Below the pieces are notes generated by a model. That model did not search any database. It saw only the letters and a list, made by a program, of their open reading frames with translations, and had not been told where the DNA came from. A stretch of 64,000 nt of DNA, from contig JAVSML010000947.1 in NCBI GenBank assembly GCA_038503035.1, positions 101,276 to 165,275 on the forward strand. Direction: 5' to 3'. Numbering within the stretch: the stretch's first letter is position 1; each line of letters opens with the position of its first letter. The DNA is from Crocodylus rhombifer (Eukaryota > Chordata > Crocodylia > Crocodylidae). This document shows positions 33,692 through 44,957 of this stretch, piece after piece. The position numbers and the translations under genes are program-made.

Positions 33692-36440
33692 TGCTACCCA
33701 CGACTGATTCCAGCTGAGGGGAGCACCTCCCTTCAACTGCACAGGGAGGTACCGGAGAGGCTGCCCTGCATGGGTGAAAGGCTAGCAACATGAGATGATC
33801 AGACAAGACTGCAGCAGACACAACACCAGCAGGGGAGAACCAGTGTATGTCAGGACCCAGCTGAGTGGACCCCAGCCTATATAATGCAGCCTGCCCCAAC
33901 ACCTTCAACCGTCTGCTAGATCTTGGCCCAGCCTGCCCCAATAGCTTCCGAGCCATCCAACTAAGCCCACACAGGACGATACAATGCCAAACTCGGTCCA
34001 AGGAACTCCAGTTCTGAAAAGGGCGCAGCAGGGATGGTGCTGTGGACTTGGTGCAACCAGGCAGCCTGGGCTCAGATTCATCTGCTCCCATGTGGAAGCA
34101 TGACCAATGGGGCTTGGAGCTGACAGTGCCTCAGGGGGCTGAGCCATGCACCCCCTCAGCGATATGCCTGAACTGCTCTTCTTCATAGGCACTGGAGAGA
34201 TCTGGAGGGAGGCTGGGCCTCTGCAGGAGTGTGGGGAGCAACTTATACATATGGTACACCTTTTGCAGAGCCTGCCCTGGTCTCCCACAAATATTTTCCA
34301 GCAAGCAGAAAGCAAACTCTGAACATTTTAGGAAATATCTCTGCAGATTCCTAGCATTCGGCATACAAGGAACCCATTATATTCATTCACAGAGGTGACA
34401 GTCACTTCCCATTTCCTTAGGGTTATGGGTAGGGGTGTGGATGAAGCAAAAGCATTCTCATTATTGACAAGGGGATGTAGAAGGCCCTCCAAAAGGAGAA
34501 AATACTCACATACCATTCCTGGTTTTGATCTGACCACTGAAGTCAGGGCCTCTCACAGTTCTTTGGTAATGAGAAACAAAAGGTCTCTACACACCTGCTC
34601 CACCCACATACCTGTGTACTTACAGACACATCTGTCCTCTCATGCCCAAGGGTGCTTTGTGTGCCTTTAACTAACTACCCATTTCTTATGGCAGTTGCCC
34701 AAGCTGCATGTGAAAGCAAGTGTGTATCACTTGTGGATGCTACCTTTCTTTGCAAATTTAGCTCTGCACATCGTTCAGGTCTGTGACAGTTTCTGGAAAA
34801 GAAAGCAAGCAGAGCTGAACTGCTTGCCTTTTGCCTTGTCAGTGCTAAGCCTGCCTGGGTGCAGCATCCTCTTCTGCAGACAGTATGGAAGAAGATGTGA
34901 GCGTTGCCAGGAGAGTGACAGAGCACTGCCTGGATCCCCATCTGGTATAAATTAGCACAAACTCCTTGACTTCAGCAGAGCTACTTCTATTTGCAGCAGC
35001 TGAGCACCTGCCCCTTCAAGAAAAGAAGACTTTTGGCAAACAGAGTCCCTGCGAAAGGTTCAGAATCTCTGTTGGTGACTCAGAAATACACTGAACTTGA
35101 CATTTTTTGATTTTGTGCGCAGTGGAATTTAACTCATTGAAGCCTTCAGCCCTCAAAACATTTAGTTGCTGCGTTTTTAGCTCTAACACAGAACCGGCAT
35201 TCTTCTTCCTTTTAAACATGAAGAGTTCAGCAGAGTTCAACCTAGCGTGACAAGAAACCTAATAACCTCCCCTCTTCCTTATCCTAGCTGCACATGGCTA
35301 TCTCTCTCTGTAACAGGCTGAGATGTCAAAATTCTTGCTTAGCAGTGTAGCTCATTGACACTCACCACATTTAACCGTTCTAATAATATCTTGCCTGAAT
35401 TTTTGATGGAAGATTTGAGCAGGGTTTAATATCCCAGCTCAGTTTCCAGATAAAGCTAAGGCCTTAAAGAAAATCCTCCTGCCATCTTAAACCATTTCAA
35501 ATTCCTTCAGAAATACATACTACATATTTTTCTTAATAAGCACAGTGAAAGCATTACTCATTCTTCTCACAATGGTAGGCAAAAGAGATTTATTGTGGAA
35601 TATGGCTATTAATAGCCACAACGGGTTATCAAACTAAGCACCAGTGACAGTTGCAGCATGTGACATTGCCTCAACTGGTTAGTAACTATCCATAACCATA
35701 TCCTTTAAGGTGTTTTTAGTAGGAAAACAGCCTAGTTTAATAGACTCCCTTTATCGGGGTTCTTTTTTATCCCTGGATATAAGGTAGCAGGGGTCATATT
35801 TCATACCATAGAAACTTAATGGTAATGAAACCACTGAAACAACTTCTCATACTGCATTTCTACACAGTGTTCAAATCCATATACGTTTGCAAAATGTGTG
35901 TTAAGATCATACAGTGCCCAGCACTCTTATTTAAACCCTTTTATGCATGAGTCCCAAGGCACTTCATAATCTGCCCTTCAAAAAGTTTATCTCTATCCTT
36001 GGGCTTCTTTCAAAGCATGTGAAAGAAAAATAAAACTGCAGTTTTCAAAGTAGAGACTGAAAAAAACATTAATGGATCAGTTTATCAGAGTTTGCTGAAA
36101 GACTTTCCAAATCTTCTTCTTATTCAGCTGATAAAACAATCAGTGAGGATGCAAAAACTATTATGGAATATATGGAATAAAACTTTTGGAGGAGAGGCAG
36201 GGACATTTTCCTGAAGTGGAAATGTAAGGGTGGAGATGTTTGAAAAATGCATAAGCTTTTTTAACACTTTGCACTTCTATTGTTATTTCCAAGAATTTTG
36301 AACACTTTCAAAGCTTGTCAAAAAACATGTTAAGGGAATGGAGGAAATTTTGAAGAATTTTTGCAAGAAATTAAACAGAAACTTGCAAATTTCTGAGCAG
36401 ATCTTCTATAGAAGTGTCAAGTGCAGTCATTAACCTCTGA
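33692..36440. other. Unassigned, apparently single-copy sequence
   Basis: No gene or element boundary found in about 2.7 kb. The minus frames around 33684-34364 overlap in several phases and lack domains. Confidence 0.45.
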
Positions 36441-36840
36441 TGGTACTTGAACACTCAGGCTGCCTGCAAATGTAAAAAAACAAACAAAACAAAACTCCCC
36501 AAAACCAGCACTTAAATTTAAACTTGGCACACTCCTGCGGTGAGCTCAGCACATGCCCAGAAGAGGTAGTGTGTTAGTTGGACCTGGCTCACTTGATGTT
36601 TGTATAGATTAGGCACTTTAGTGTGGCTTTTTTGGCACTTTTATCTAATAACTGATTGAATCAGCTCTAATTAAAAGCACCAAAAAGCTCTGCTGAAACA
36701 CCTGATCTATGCAGATGCTTCAGAAGCAGGTTGAAGTAATGCACTGCCTCCAGTAAAGAGTTTTTAAAAACCCCCCCATTTATTACAATTATTTGGGGCA
36801 CCCAAAACTCAGGCAGATTTGCACATTTCTGCCCATACGT
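36441..36840. mobile_element. Probable degraded MITE
   Basis: GGCTGCCTGCAAATGTAA recalls the GGGTGCCTACAGATGTG end near 63085. Inside are paired words such as GCACTTTTATCTAATAACTG and tcagctctaattaaaagcac that fold back on each other. The right end is unclear. Confidence 0.3.
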
Positions 36841-36865
36841 TTTAACTACCTATATCTTGGGCACT

Positions 36866-37095
36866 GTCCGTCTAATCTTCAGAGGCTTAATGTCCAGTTG
36901 GGAGCAGGTACTGAGTAGGGTTCCCCATGGCTTTGCCCTGGGCCTAGTATTGTTTAATATCTTTATTCACATTGTGGAGGATGGGATTGAGTTCACACTT
37001 AGCATATTTGGAGTTGACACCAAGATGAGTGAAATTGCTGGCAACCTGGAAGTTAGGATTAGGATTCAGAATGACTTTGGTAAACTAGAAACATG
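36866..37095 (+). pseudogene. CR1 reverse transcriptase, upstream half of a split copy
   Basis: The frame reads TLSIFGVDTKMSE at motif C, where intact copies have FADDTK, and FNIFIHIVEDGIEF just before. Motif B is RVPHGFALG against the usual VPQGSVLG. The text stops after DFGKLET. The expected continuation (xxxRFNKDKCKVL) is found 6.9 kb away at 43988, in the same strand and subfamily, so the two pieces are probably one insertion. Confidence 0.75.
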
Positions 37096-37390
37096 CAGGG
37101 TGTATAAAAATCAACCGTTTTATTTTTTAAATCAAAATAATTGGATGTTTTTATTTAAATAATTTATTTGTTAAGATGGTGTGGAGTGTTCACACTAATC
37201 CTGTGGAGTCTATAAACCGCATTTGAATAACATAGGTAAAAACTAACCTGATTATTCCTCATTTCGTACTTTCAGTGGTGACCCTGAGTCCTGCCTGCCA
37301 CATCTTGTTGAAAAAATTATTTAGTTATTTAGTGAAAATTAATAGTTTAGTTAATTATTTAGTTATGACGTAATGTAAACACCACCACGT

Positions 37391-39955
37391 GTCATTGGGA
37401 TAACGGAGACCTGGTGGGACTCCACCCATGACTGGACCACGGGTATAGAGGGCTATACCCTATACAGGAGGGATCGTGTTGACAAAAGGGGCGGGGGTGT
37501 AGCTCTCTATGTGAAGGAAAGCTACAGGTCCCTGCAAGCTGATGTTGGCGACCAGCATGGACAGCTAGAGACCCTCTGGGTAAAAATTCATGGGGAATAC
37601 GGCACAGGGGACACAACGGTGGGAGTCTACTACAGACCTCCCACTCAAAGTCCTGAGCTTGACCAGGAGTTCGCCCGGGAACTGACTGAGGCCGCTTGCT
37701 CCAGGACCTTGGTTGTCATGGGTGACTTCAATTATCCAGACATCTCGTGGGAAGATCACTCAGAAAAATCCGAGCGGTCGCAAAGCTTTCTCTCGTGCGT
37801 GGATGACCTCAACATGACTCAAGAAGTCTATGGGCCAATGAGAGGCAAAGCGCTGCTCGACCTGGTACTGGCTACGGGGGACGACCTAATCAGCGACCTA
37901 GTGATCAATGGGAAGCTGGGTGACAGTGACCACGAGCTGATCACCTTCACCATCCGCTGTAAAGCTGGCAAGTCAGTCAGCAACACAGAAGTCCATGACT
38001 TCAGAAAAGCCGACTTTGACAAGCTCAAGAGGCTTGTCGGTCAGGCCCTTAGGGACCATGACCCCAGGGAGATGGGAGTTCAAGAAGAGTGGTTGCTTCT
38101 CAAGGAAGCGATCCTCAATGCACAAGCTAAATCTATTCCAACATGGAGGAAAGGCAGCAAGAAGGCACAGCAGCCCTCCTGGCTCTCCAGGGACCTAGCA
38201 GACCTCCTGCGGCTAAAAAGGAAAGCCTACAAAGGATGGAGGACGGGATTCACCTCCAAGGAGGATTATTCTGCACTGGTCCGGTCCTGCAGGGAGCAAA
38301 CCAGGAAAGCCAAGGCTGCAACTGAACTCCAACTAGCTTCAAGCATCAAGGACAACAAAAAGTCCTTTTTCAGATATGTGGGGAGCCGGAGGAAAAGCAA
38401 GGGCAATGTTGGACCCCTGCTAAACCAGATGGGTTGACTGGCAACTGACACCCAGGAAAAAGCCAACCTATTAAATAGGTACTTTGCGTCAGTCTTTCAT
38501 CAGTCCCATGGGATGCCCATGCCTGCTATGGGACAGGGAGATCCGGGTGATGGGGATCCCCCTACCCTTCATCAATGCTGACCTCGTGAAGGAACACCTT
38601 GAGAAGCTGGATACCTTCAAGTCAGCTGGCCCTGACAATCTGCAGCGTACTCAAGGAGCTGGCGAGCGTCATAGCCCAGCCCCTGGCACGGATCTTTGAA
38701 AACTCCTGGCACTCTGGTGTAGTGCCCGAAGACTGGAAGAAGGCCAATGTGGTGCCGATCTTCAAGAAAGGGAGGAGAGTGGATCCGGCTAACTACAGGC
38801 CCATTAGCCTGACTTCTATGCTGGGGAAGATCTTAGAAAAGTTTATTTATGATGGACTGGCCCAGGCTAACATCCTAAGAAATAACCAGAATGGGTTTGT
38901 TGCGGGTAGGTCTTGTTTGACCAGTCTCATTTCCTTCTATGACCAGGTGACCTATCACCTGGACGAGGGAGAAGAGATTGATGTCATATATCTTGACTTC
39001 AAAAAAGCTTTTGATCTGGTATCCCATGATCACCTCTTGGCCAAACTGCCCAGTTGTGGCCTTGGCTCCACCATGATCCGCTGGCTGGGATATTGGCTCC
39101 ATGGTTGGACCCAGAGGGTTGTAATTGATGGCAGTCACTCATCGTGGTGCCCTGTGACCAGTGGGGTCCCTCAAGGCTCTGTCCTGGGACCCATCCTGTT
39201 CAACATCTTCATTAATGATGTGGACATTGGAGTTAGGAGTGGACTGGCCAAGTTCGCCGATGACACCAAACTTTGGGGCAAAGCATCCACGCCAGAAGAT
39301 AGGCGGGTGATCCAGGCTGACCTGGACAAGCTCAGCAAATGGGCAGATGAGAACCTCATGGTGTTTAACACCAAAAAATGCAAGGTTCTCCACCTTGGGA
39401 GGAAAAACCTGCAGCATCCTTATAGGCTCGGCAGTGCTACGTTGGATAGCAGTACAGAAGAAAGAGACTTGGGGATCATCATTGACCACAAGATGAACAT
39501 GAGCCTGCAATGTGATGCTGCGGCTAATAAAGCAACCAAAACGCTGGCTTGCATCCATAGATGCTTCTCGAGCAAATCCCGGGACGTCATTCTCCCCTTG
39601 TACTCGGCCTTGGTGAGGCCACAGCTGGAGTACTGCGTCCAGTTTTGGGCTCCACAATTCAGAAAGGATGTGGAGAAGCTTGAGAGAGTCCAGAGGAGAG
39701 CCACGCGCATGATCAGAGGTCAGGAAAACAGATCTCTACGATGATAGGCTGAGAGCCATGGGACTCTTTAGCCTGGAAAAGCGCAGGCTCAGGGGTGATC
39801 TGATGGCCACCTATAAGTTTATCGGGGGTGACCACCAGGATCTGGGGGAACGTCTGTTCACCAGAGCGCCCCAAGGGATGACGAGGTCAAACGGTCACAA
39901 ACTCCTGCAAGACCGTTTCAGGCTGGACATAAGGAAGAATTTCTTTACTGTCTGA
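37391..39955 (+). pseudogene. CR1 ORF2: endonuclease and reverse transcriptase with few lesions
   Basis: Endonuclease (37391-38000): VIGITETWWDSTHDW with the catalytic glutamate, VVMGDFNYPDISWED, and GDSDHELITF carrying the SDH triad part. The first 15 per cent or so of the domain is missing through truncation. Linker and fingers: WLSRDLADLLRLKRKAYKGW, SFFRYVGSRRKSKGNVGPL. Reverse transcriptase (about 38640-39744): FKKGRRVDPANYRPISLTS, DVIYLDFKKAFDLVSHD (motif A), SGVPQGSVLGPILFN (motif B), AKFADDTKLWG (motif C, FADD intact), then KMNMSLQCDAAANKA and VQRRATRMIRGQ. Lesions seen: a TGA at about 38436, disrupted frame at 38480-38640, and a frameshift at about 39735. The final [13 protein letters not shown] stop is at 39955. 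Inactive, but recent. Confidence 0.9.
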
Positions 39956-40160
39956 GCCCCCAAGGTCTGGAACAGTCTGCCAGCGGAGGTGGTTCAAGCG
40001 CCTACATTGAACACCTTCAAGAGTAAATTGGATGCTTATCTTGCTGGGATCCTATGACCCCAGCTGACTTCCTGCCCTTTGGGCAGGGGGCTGGACTCGA
40101 TGATCTCCCGAGGTCCCTTCCAGCCCTGATGTCTATGAAATCTATGAAAATCTATGAAAG
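37391..40160 (+). mobile_element. CR1 LINE, the least decayed copy in the window
   Basis: 5'-truncated: it begins inside the ORF2 endonuclease and runs to a 3' end with TGGACTCGATGATCTCCC and three tctatgaaa units. It belongs to the subfamily of 9293-9978 and lies inside the hAT remnant, so it is younger than that element. ORF2 is open over long stretches with all active-site motifs. Confidence 0.92.
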
Positions 40161-41729
40161 GAATAAAATATCAGTCCAATTTATCAAGGTTTTGATCTTT
40201 GCTCACAACACAGGGATCTTTATTTATTTTTTTAAAGAAAACAAACCCGGTGTTCTCTAAGCTAAGATTCTTTATTAGTTATCTATCTAATTTTTATAAT
40301 TTTTTATTTTTAAGTCTCAGCATCTTAGTTGGCTGGATCAACGGAAACCAAATTTTGTTTATTTAGTTGGCGACAGCTTAATGTCTTCTCCAGTAAAGGT
40401 ATGTATTGTGTCTCTTATATGATTTTAATATTAAACGTAAACCTAAACAGCATAAAATATGACTAAGGCTTTCGTTTTTGCGTCTTGTCTTTTCTTTTCT
40501 TTTTATAGGAACATCTCAAAGAAAACAGGTTGACTTCACCTTTAAATACTTTAAAGATAGCTGAGCTTGCTGTATCTTCCAACGTTCTTCTTTTCATTTT
40601 TATGTATTTATTTATTTATATTTTCAAAGATTCTAGAACATTTTACTTGTTATCACAGTTTTCTCTCGATTCCTGCTGTCTGCTCCTCTGCTCCTCAAAG
40701 CTGAATGGTCCCTGGGACCACAGTCTGGAAAAATTCTCTCTTCTCTTTTTTTTCTTTCTTTATTCTGCCTCCTCAAGGCAGACGCTGTCTCCTGTTCTCT
40801 TTGGCACACCCTCGATGCCACCTCTCCCCCGCTGACAGCCACCTCCTCCTCCTGATTGGCTCCCCCTGTCAGGTGTGCACCCCACCCAGCATCCAGGTCT
40901 CCCTTTCCTTCACTCCACTTTTGGCAACGTTCCAGCTGCATCAAGCAGCTGCTCTGGAAGCGTGGCTTCCTGCCGTCCTCTCCCCATTTCTGCCAGCTCT
41001 CCCATTGCTCCAATGCCAGCTCTCTCTCTCCATGACAGATGGTTTTTAAAAGAAAAAACCTATATAAATATCTTTTTAGTTTAAGATATGTTAAAGCTCA
41101 AAGATCTCATCATAGAATAGGGATTATAGCTTCTAATTATACACTATTGGAGACAATATATTCATGTAACCTTTTCAGAAAAATGTTATAAATTGGTCAC
41201 AACAGTCCAGGAACTATATTAGGGTCCAATCTTACGGGGTGTCCAGAGGGTCCTCTATAGATTAGTAAAGATTAAAGAAAACCACTTTACCCAATAGGAC
41301 TCAGTGCTCAGTGTAGAAGATCCCATTAAACATCACTGTGATGCTTAGTTTCAGTTATCAAACTGTAGATGTGTGTCTCCAGAGATAATATACTTGTTAA
41401 CAGCAGTATATGGAGACGAGAGATAACAGATCTGATTATCCACCCATCAGCCCTATTATCTCTCTGCAAATTTGTGTATAGAGTCAAGCCCTTAGCTCTC
41501 TCTAAAAGTGCAACGTTTCAAGAAGTTAGGTGAATTGTTGGGGGTTGAGTTGCTCTGGACAAAGAAGAGTCGTCTGGAGCTAAATACAAGCAAAGAGGGG
41601 CAGTAGAAACAAACGGAAACATTTTGAGCAGACTATTACAGAAGTCTTGAGGGATAAGTTCCTGAGTATAGCCTCTCCATTGATTTGAGACCTAGTGAGG
41701 GAATGGTATGGTAGAAGGTAAAACCTATC
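40161..41729. other. Probable hAT leader or intron sequence
   Basis: AT-rich text between the CR1 insertion and the BED-finger exon. GTATGT (about 40400) and TTTTATAG (40502-40509) could bound an intron of the hAT gene. No coding match is recognisable. 40660-41050 is pyrimidine-rich on the plus strand. Confidence 0.35.
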
Positions 41730-41963
41730 GTGGTGGCAGGCTTGCCAGGCCATAAAAGAGATCCTGTTTGGGAATATTTTAATGACGTTCTACCTGTGGA
41801 TAAGACAAGCATGCATGCAAAATGCAAACAGTGCAACAAAGAAATGCAAAGCCTATTAGCCCAAATAAAACAATACCATGAGAAGTGCTCCTTCTCAGGA
41901 GGAAGCTACTTTGAAGATGACAAATGGAACATGTCTGAACATGAAGGATCTCCAGGTTATTAA
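41730..41963 (+). pseudogene. hAT transposase N-terminal BED zinc finger
   Basis: The BED finger binds DNA at the transposon ends. Here the frame reads GHKRDPVWEYFNDVL, AKCKQCNKEMQSLL and IKQYHEKCSFSGG: the aromatic opening, the CxxC pair and the HxxxC closing pair are all in place at about residues 8-55. It closes with acidic text (FEDDKWNMSEHEGS) and a stop after 77 codons. Further family-like text (GSILNIQDSDHQFSTSSS) appears at about 42510-42570, directly before the family B insertion, so the coding region once continued. Start chosen at the ATG at 41730; an upstream exon is possible. Confidence 0.75.
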
Positions 41964-42118
41964 GCTTTCTTATTTCAAACTTCTTTCTTAAGAACTGTCT
42001 GTCTTTCCTGTCCATATCTTTTGGGTGGACTTCCAAACTACTTGAATGCTCACAAAAATGTTTGGACAAAAATTTAGTTGTTAGTTTGGAACTATCATAC
42101 TTTTAATGCAGTTGTCAT

Positions 42119-42390
42119 TCTAATACTATAAAAGCCCAAGTCTGTCTGTCTGTCTGTTCATAACACTATATTTGCACTCTGATTGGCTGACAGAAACAGT
42201 CATCAGAATGCTCCAAGCGTGGGGCATGATTCCAAAGCTGTGCTGAGGACCAGACAGAGAGTGGGGAAGCCACCCTGGTCCCTGCAAGAGGCAGAACAGC
42301 GGCGGTATGGGGCACTAGGTGGCGGCACTCCATCCCAGCCCTCTCCCCTCCCCCTGCCACCCCAGTCATTCATGATGGGCAATTGGCTAG
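42119..42390 (+). mobile_element. Short Helitron-like element
   Basis: It starts TCTAATACTATAAAAGCC followed by GTCTGTCTGTCTGT, a 5' end I associate with Helitrons of reptiles and other animals. It ends CAATTGGCTAG with T next (42391), the CTAG|T end rule. There are no inverted repeats or target duplication, as expected. It is 272 bp with no coding content. The terminal hairpin is not obvious, and the base before TC is T where A is expected in the usual A-T target. Confidence 0.5.
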
Positions 42391-42573
42391 TATAAAATAA
42401 TAGCTGAAATAGGCAGATCTTCCTTTTACAGTTTCACTTCTAAAGTAGCCCTGAGTGCAATGTGCAATGCTAAATGAACAGTACTGTAGTGACTGCATTG
42501 ACTTCTTTTGTTCAGGAGGATCCATCCTCAACATACAAGATTCTGACCATCAGTTTTCAACATCATCATCACT

Positions 42574-42939
42574 GGGCACGTTGACACATGTGCACTTACT
42601 GTGCAGTAACCAAAATTACTGTGCAGTACTGGTGCATGTCTACATGTGCACACCCATACTGAACAGTAAATATGGTGACTTATGCTGACTTGAGTATCAG
42701 TTTGATACCTGCATCATGCAGGTATCAAATTTATACACAATTAGTTACTGCGCAGAAATGCACATGCCTTACTGCACAGTAACACTGTGTGTGTGGACTG
42801 ACATGTGACTAACTTTAGTCCCAAGTCAGTCCACACACAGTGTTAATGTGCTTTAATGCCTGCACGTGTAGATACCGGCCTATTCCCACTTACTGCACAG
42901 TAAATTTAAGCTGCCATAAATACATGTGTAGACACATCC
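42574..42939. mobile_element. Non-autonomous DNA element, family B, short copy
   Basis: 366 bp between duplicated ACT (42571-42573, 42940-42942). Left end GGGCACGTTGACACATGTG; the right end read backwards is GGATGTGTCTACACATG. At 42701-42729 TTTGATACCTGCAT pairs with ATGCAGGTATCAAA around one base. TTACTGTGCAGTAA words repeat. It lies within the coding region of the hAT transposase. It matches the right third of 7122-8565 in reverse. Confidence 0.75.
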
Positions 42940-43024
42940 ACTGTCTACAGTTTCATAGTTATCTGCTAATGATATCAGTATTCCAGTCAAATGTATATGA
43001 TATAGTATATCACCTGTAGCAAAT

Positions 43025-43508
43025 AAAAAATCTCCATCATCCAGAAACAACCATAGATAAGTGTAATAAGAACCAACAGATCTCAGCAAGAGGTAATTGA
43101 TGAAAAAATTCCTTGTTTTGCTTATGCAACAAACTTTCCTTTCCATATGGTTAACAACGCATACTTCAATGACATGTTTCAGTCATTATGACCAAGATAC
43201 AGTCCATCCAATGGAGCAGACATAGCAGGCAAACTGCTGGATAAAGTGTATGAGAAATTGAATGGTGTGCAAAAAGTCTAGAGGGGAAAATTGTTAACCT
43301 GGGTCTTGATGGGTGGAGCAATGTCCACAATGATCCAGTAATATGTGCTTGTGTGACAACAGAAGAAGGGACTGTCTACCTTACAGAAACATAAGGATAC
43401 ATCAGAAAATGCACACACAGCACAATACTTACAAGAAGTAGCAGTAAAAGCTATAACAAACTATGAAAAACAATTCAAATGTCTAGTATGCAGCTTTGTG
43501 TCAGACAT
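43025..43508 (+). pseudogene. hAT transposase core (DUF659-type) remnant
   Basis: No long open frame marks this, but the three-frame reading is clear. The frame gives SQQEVIDEKIPCFAYATNF, FHMVNNAYFNDMFQSL, a stop, then RYSPSNGADIAGKLLDKVY, another stop, and VNLGLDGWSNVHNDPVICAC and VTTEEGTVYLTET. After a one-step frame change it reads AQYLQEVAVKAITNYEKQF and KCLVCSF. The LDGWSN block contains the first catalytic-region aspartate of this hAT group. The C-terminal half with the remaining catalytic residues and the dimerisation domain is absent. At least three breaks: inactive. Confidence 0.78.
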
Positions 43509-43987
43509 AGATTGCATAGAGTAGGGTCCACACAGATGGGCCTAAAGGGCTGTGCAGGGGCTGCATACAGTAGGGTCTGTGAGAGGGGCCTGATGGACTG
43601 TGCATAGGCTGGTCCCAATTGCCTGACAGAGCGAGCCCCAGTGAGGGGGCATGAATTGAGGTCCCAGTGTGGGGGACATGTGGCCAAGGTAATTCTTCAG
43701 GCACCTGAGGCCAAGTTTGGGCCAGAGGCCAAGTGCAGCTCAGCAATGGGGCTGGGGAACTTAGGAGTAATTTGGATGCCATCTGTGAGGCATTGGACAC
43801 AATAAAGGGGAGCTCAGAGTCATGTATTACACCCCTGGCAATGGGCATTAAATGGACAGACTTCTACCTTGGAAATAACTTATTAATTACATCAAAGGTG
43901 TGGCGGGTGGATCAGGTGGGTGGACTGCCCTAGATAGGTGGGTGGGCTGACATTTTGAAAGGCCCCTGAGATGACCCCCTGTCACAC
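43509..43987. other. Unassigned 480-bp block closing the nested insertion
   Basis: It begins near TGTGTCAGACATAG and ends near CCCTGTCACACA, which hint at an inverted TGTGTSA border. GGTGGGTGG-type text lies inside. It replaces the missing 3' half of the hAT. The origin is unknown; an LTR-type fragment is possible. Confidence 0.35.
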
Positions 43988-44957
43988 ACAGTCTGAAATT
44001 CATCAGATTGAATTCATTAAGAACAAGTGCAAAGTCCTGTACTTGAGGTGGTATTATAATGTGCAGAAATACAAACTGAGGAATGATGGTTGAGACTGCA
44101 GTACTGAAGAAAAGGACCTAGGAGGCCATGAACTGAGTATGAGACAGCAGTCTGTTCTTGTTACAAAAAAATAGCCAGGGTTCAAATTACACTTTGACTC
44201 TTGGGTGGCTGGGTGGGGTCTCCAAAAAAAAAAGGGGGCAGCCCATCACAATGCCCTAATGAAATCGGAGACCCTCCTGGGTTATGATTTTCAAATCTTA
44301 TAGGGGGGCTTTCTTCTCTTATGGGTGAACTTAATCACCCTGAGCTCCCCCATAATTAGAACCCTGCCAGTAACATACTGTGTTGTATTTACAGAAGTGT
44401 CATGTGCAAGTCAAGAAAATTGACTCTTCTGATCTATTCAGTGATGGTGAGGCCTTATCTGGAATATTGTATCCAGTTTTGGGCACCCCATTTCAAGAAA
44501 GACAGGCATATTGGAAAGAGTCCAAGAGAGAGTAACAAAAATTATTAGGAAACATGATTTATGTGAAAAGGCTGGAAGAACTGGAATTAATTTTAGTCTG
44601 GAAAATAAAAAGTTGGGTTGAAATTTGATACCTATCTTGAAATACCTGAGGGATGATTATAAAGAGGATAGTAATAGACTATTCCCAATAGCTGCAGGGA
44701 ATAGGACAAAAAGTAATGTTCTTAAGCTGCAACAAGAGACTTAGGTTGGATATTAGGAAGTGCTATGAGGGCTGTTAAACAGTGGGACAGATTACCTAGG
44801 GAGACTGCCAAAACTTCATCCTTGGAAGTTTTTATGTGCAGACTAGGCAAACTCTTATCAGGATAGTTTAGATAGCGAAGTTCATGCCATGACTAAGGGG
44901 TTGTAATAGATAACTTCCTAAGGTCCCTTCCAGTCATATTTTTCCATGTTTCTATTA
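43988..44957 (+). pseudogene. CR1 reverse transcriptase C-terminus and 3' end, downstream half of split copy
   Basis: It starts at FIKNKCKVLYL, the text expected right after the end of the piece at 36866-37095. Then come STEEKDLGG, SVLVTKK, an insertion (44176-44366), and SVMVRPYLEYCIQFWAPHF with degraded continuation. The 3' end reads ccttccagtcat near 44940, the form of the 15740-17557 subfamily. Confidence 0.78.
44176..44366. mobile_element. hAT-like MITE inside CR1
   Basis: 191 bp. The ends are CAGGGTTCAAATTA and, read backwards, CAGGGTTCTAATTA: 13 of 14 bases agree. The CR1 protein text breaks exactly here, at VTKK, and resumes with NILCCIYRSVMCKSRKL-like text. The flanking duplication is too worn to define. 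Confidence 0.65.

Larger units (their letters stand above)
37096..43508 (+). mobile_element. hAT transposon remnant (BED plus DUF659 type), heavily interrupted
   Basis: Left end at 37096: CAGGGTGTATAAAAATCAAC followed by TTTTTTAAATCAAAATAA and TTTTTATTTAAATAATTTA, the wording of a known sauropsid hAT family. Transposase pieces follow at 41730-41963 (BED finger), about 42505-42570 and 43025-43508 (core). Interruptions are a CR1 (37391-40160), a Helitron-like element (42119-42390) and a family B element (42574-42939). The right end is missing: at 43509 the sequence changes to an unrelated block, and the host CR1 resumes at about 43988. Confidence 0.65.
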
